Assembly (NCBI GenBank): GCA_023396215.1
Contig: JAEWWW010000096.1
Coordinates: 1-31,966, forward strand
Direction: 5' to 3'
Source: Bacillota bacterium
GTDB taxonomy: Bacteria; Bacillota; Clostridia; Oscillospirales; Ruminococcaceae
DNA: 31,966 bases
In this document: positions 30,321 to 31,966 of the stretch, piece by piece
Numbering within the stretch: the stretch's first letter is position 1
Layout of the letters: every line of letters begins with the position of its first letter
Program-made: the position numbers and the translations under genes
Notes under the pieces: model-generated
Told to the model about the DNA's origin: nothing
What the model saw: only the letters and a program-made list of their open reading frames with translations
The model's database searches: none

Positions 30321-30878
30321 TTATCTCGCGGCTTTTTTCAGTGCGGGCAAAACCGCCAGCGCCAGCAGGCCGCCCACCACGCCGGTGATGGCCTGAGGCC
30401 ACGAAAACATGATGGAAAGCGCGGCAATCTGGGGAGGCTTTATCTCGGGGATGAACTGGAAGAGCATCGGCACCGTTATCCACAGGAAGGCGCATTTCAC
30501 GGCGGCGCCCGATACCACCCCGGCGAGGTTGGTGGCGGTATAGCCGGGCTTGGCAGATTTTCTGAAGAACAGCCATGTGACCAGCACAATCAGAGCGTTG
30601 CCGACGGCGATGGCGGGGGTGATGAGGGGGAAGATAGGCCCGACGCCCAGAAGGGTCGCCAGAATGGCCGAAAGCACCCCGACAGTAACGCCCGGCCAAA
30701 GGCCGATGGCGGCGCCGCTGACAATCAAAATCAGGTTAACCAGCGAGCCGGTAATCAGCTGGTTGGTGCTGAACGGCCCGAAGATGACCGCCCCTGCGGG
30801 CACCATTTTGCCGATAAACTGAGCGACAATGACCAGAGCGACAGCGAGACCGGTGCGGGTAATGGTTTTGGTGTTCAT
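30321..30878 (-). CDS. ECF transporter S component
   Basis: This 185-residue integral membrane protein has about six hydrophobic helices, including TGLAVALVIVAQF, LVNLILIVSGAAIGLWPGVTVGVLSAILATLLG and PQAITGVVGGLLALAVLPALKKA. Length, topology and the loop patterns GPFSTNQLITGSLVN and FPLITPAIAVGN resemble energy-coupling-factor S components, which bind a vitamin or similar substrate and use a shared EcfAAT module. Two ATGs are possible, at 30887 and 30878; the second is preferred because AGAGAGGA is then at a normal distance. The pattern does not let me name the substrate. No riboswitch is visible in the short leader, and a clear promoter lies upstream. Confidence 0.82.
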   Translation of the reverse strand: MNTKTITRTGLAVALVIVAQFIGKMVPAGAVIFGPFSTNQLITGSLVNLILIVSGAAIGLWPGVTVGVLSAILATLLGVGPIFPLITPAIAVGNALIVLVTWLFFRKSAKPGYTATNLAGVVSGAAVKCAFLWITVPMLFQFIPEIKPPQIAALSIMFSWPQAITGVVGGLLALAVLPALKKAAR

Positions 30879-30931
30879 TTTTTGCATCCTCTCTTTTTAA
30901 CAAAGCTGCTGAATGTATACTTGATAAGTAG

Positions 30932-30960
30932 ATTATACTGTGCCGCCGTGGATTTTTCAA
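30932..30960 (-). promoter_or_regulatory. Promoter of the ECF S component gene
   Basis: On the minus strand TTGAAA (30960-30955), 17 bases and TATAAT (30937-30932) form a strong sigma-A promoter. A short palindrome ACTT-GAT-AAGT (30920-30930) lies just downstream and may bind a regulator. Confidence 0.75.
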
Positions 30961-30998
30961 GGGGGCAAAGGCGGATATTTGCAGGATTTGCCGGGATA

Positions 30999-31577
30999 TT
31001 ACAGCTCGTCCAGCGTCAGGCTGTAGGCGGGCAGGCACTCCTCGAGAAAGACCGCCACCTCGGGCAGCGCGAGCGCCTCAAGCTGGCGCAGGATAGCGGT
31101 CTCGGCGCGGGTAAACTCCCGGTTGCCGCCCTGCCGTTCGTCGATGCATTTGATAAGCGCCGAAAGCTTGTCGGCCGCTTTTACCAGCTGCCTGATTTTC
31201 GGGTCTTCGCAGGGGGCAAGATAAGGCTGGTAGGCGGGGCGCAGGTCGTCGGGCAGCAGGGCCAGCAGCCGGTCTGAGGCCTGCTGCTCCAGCTGGCGGT
31301 AGGCCTGATGCAGCGCCTGAGAGTGGTACTTCACAGGGGTGGGCAGGTCGCCGGTGACAATCTCGCCGCAGTCGTGGTAAAGGGCGTAAAGCACCACCTG
31401 CCCGGCGTCGGTGCTGCCGCCCAGACGGCTGTTGCCGATGACGCAGAGGGCGTGGGCCAGCATGGCCACCTCGAGAGTGTGCTCGGTGAGGTTCTCGGGC
31501 CGGGTGTTGCGCATCAGCCCCCAGCGGTGAATGTATTTCATGCGGGAGAGCATGGCGAAAAAGCGGATAATTTTCAT
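30999..31577 (-). CDS. HD-domain 5'-deoxynucleotidase, YfbR-like
   Basis: This 192-residue cytosolic protein matches YfbR (199 residues in E. coli), which removes phosphate from deoxyribonucleoside 5'-monophosphates. Conserved residues sit at nearly the same numbers: Arg18 and Trp19 (HRWGLMRN), His33 (TEHTLEVAM), His68-Asp69 (YHDCGEIVTGDLPTPVKY) and Asp136 (KAADKLSALIKC). The end (YSLTLDEL) also matches. The ATG at 31577 has AAGGAGTG nearby; the open frame upstream has no such site. It lies upstream of the ECF gene on the same strand, but that gene has its own promoter. A role in nucleotide pool control is likely. Confidence 0.93.
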   Translation of the reverse strand: MKIIRFFAMLSRMKYIHRWGLMRNTRPENLTEHTLEVAMLAHALCVIGNSRLGGSTDAGQVVLYALYHDCGEIVTGDLPTPVKYHSQALHQAYRQLEQQASDRLLALLPDDLRPAYQPYLAPCEDPKIRQLVKAADKLSALIKCIDERQGGNREFTRAETAILRQLEALALPEVAVFLEECLPAYSLTLDEL

Positions 31578-31966
31578 AAGCGGCACTCCTTTATATGGGC
31601 GGGTGGCCTGCACAGGCGGCGGGGCGCATCCCCCGGCAGAGCCTATTGTACCCCGAAAGCCCGGGGGTTGTAAATCGCAGAAGGATATTATTTTTGGGCT
31701 GCGGCGTGCCGGTGCAGCAAACAGGCAGGTAAAATCCACCATATATTTAGAACAAAGGCTGGATAAACCGGGGCGGGGAGCGGCGGCGCCGCTTTTAATT
31801 GGGGAAGATTATGGTATAATAACCTTGATTGTCCACGGCGATGGCGAATGATACCATACTGCTCCGCAGGCAGGCTATCATAACCGCAAGGGGTCTAAAG
31901 CGTACGGCTCCCCCCCCTGCCCCCCACTCGCGGGTGAATGTCATTTCATTGACCTGTGTCTTAAAA
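31578..31966. other. Window-edge intergenic region; unassigned
   Basis: No gene is supported here. Features seen: AGCGGC-GGC-GCCGCT followed by TTTT (31779-31797), which resembles a terminator; TATAAT at 31815-31820, a possible plus-strand -10 with no good -35; and an open frame from an ATG at 31841 to the window edge lacking a ribosome site. The tract also has long C-runs near 31910-31925. A gene may begin beyond the edge. Confidence 0.4.

Noticed and set aside
30879..30998. Vitamin riboswitch ahead of the ECF S component gene
   Set aside because: The predicted leader is only about 50 bases and holds no recognisable aptamer, only a short palindrome.
1..31966. tRNA or rRNA genes and complete insertion sequences
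   Set aside because: No cloverleaf, rRNA core sequence or transposase reading frame was recognised on either strand.

Overview
The window looks like chromosomal DNA of a GC-rich, low-oxygen gut-type Firmicute (class Clostridia, probably Oscillospiraceae-like). This is an inference from gene content: a phosphate butyryltransferase/butyrate kinase pair, a class B sortase with a CnaB-type surface protein, an ECF S component, DegV, PadR and SEDS genes, strong AGGAGG ribosome sites and consensus sigma-A promoters. Most genes are clearly GC-rich. The adhesin promoter region, the deoR control region and the small island at 23.2-23.9 kb are AT-richer.

Layout. (1) 31-4731: a carbon-acid cluster. A tartrate/D-malate-type dehydrogenase is divergent from a DeoR regulator, which is followed by an archaeal-type (type II) glyceraldehyde-3-phosphate dehydrogenase and an archaeal-type phosphoglycerate kinase homologue. 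The divergent control region carries 10-bp-phased direct repeats of ATCGTTT in one orientation and AAACGAT in the other, which fit DeoR operators. The kinase lacks one of the usual substrate-phosphate arginines, so the pair may serve a non-glycolytic substrate. (2) 4945-12582: a surface-protein locus with an unrecognised HTH-like regulator, a 1664-residue adhesin ending in NPNTG plus a membrane anchor, and a class B sortase. (3) 12845-15195: a small unrecognised protein, then a PadR regulator overlapping a SEDS (FtsW/RodA-like) membrane protein with a cytosolic prefix domain. (4) 15329-21415: a small membrane protein, a three-gene MacAB-like efflux system on the minus strand and a divergent TetR regulator. 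A 180-bp palindromic element lies inside the leader of the efflux operon. (5) 21557-22973: trmL and a DegV protein. (6) 23264-23889: a ribbon-helix-helix protein and a DUF6809-like protein on the minus strand, behind a perfect promoter with an inverted-repeat operator; this looks like a mobile-element remnant. (7) 24250-28887: ptb-buk, then a homocysteine methyltransferase/methylene-THF reductase fusion and a methyl-THF pterin-binding protein. (8) 29040-30055: a lipoprotein split by a -1 frame change at an A7 run. (9) 30321-31577: an ECF S component and a YfbR-type 5'-nucleotidase, both on the minus strand.

The best candidates for something undescribed are the DeoR-controlled archaeal-type GAPDH/PGK pair beside a tartrate-type dehydrogenase, the PadR-SEDS pair, the regulator-adhesin-sortase locus, and the A AAA AAA frame change in the lipoprotein. 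All functional claims rest on reading motifs by eye; no database search was run.
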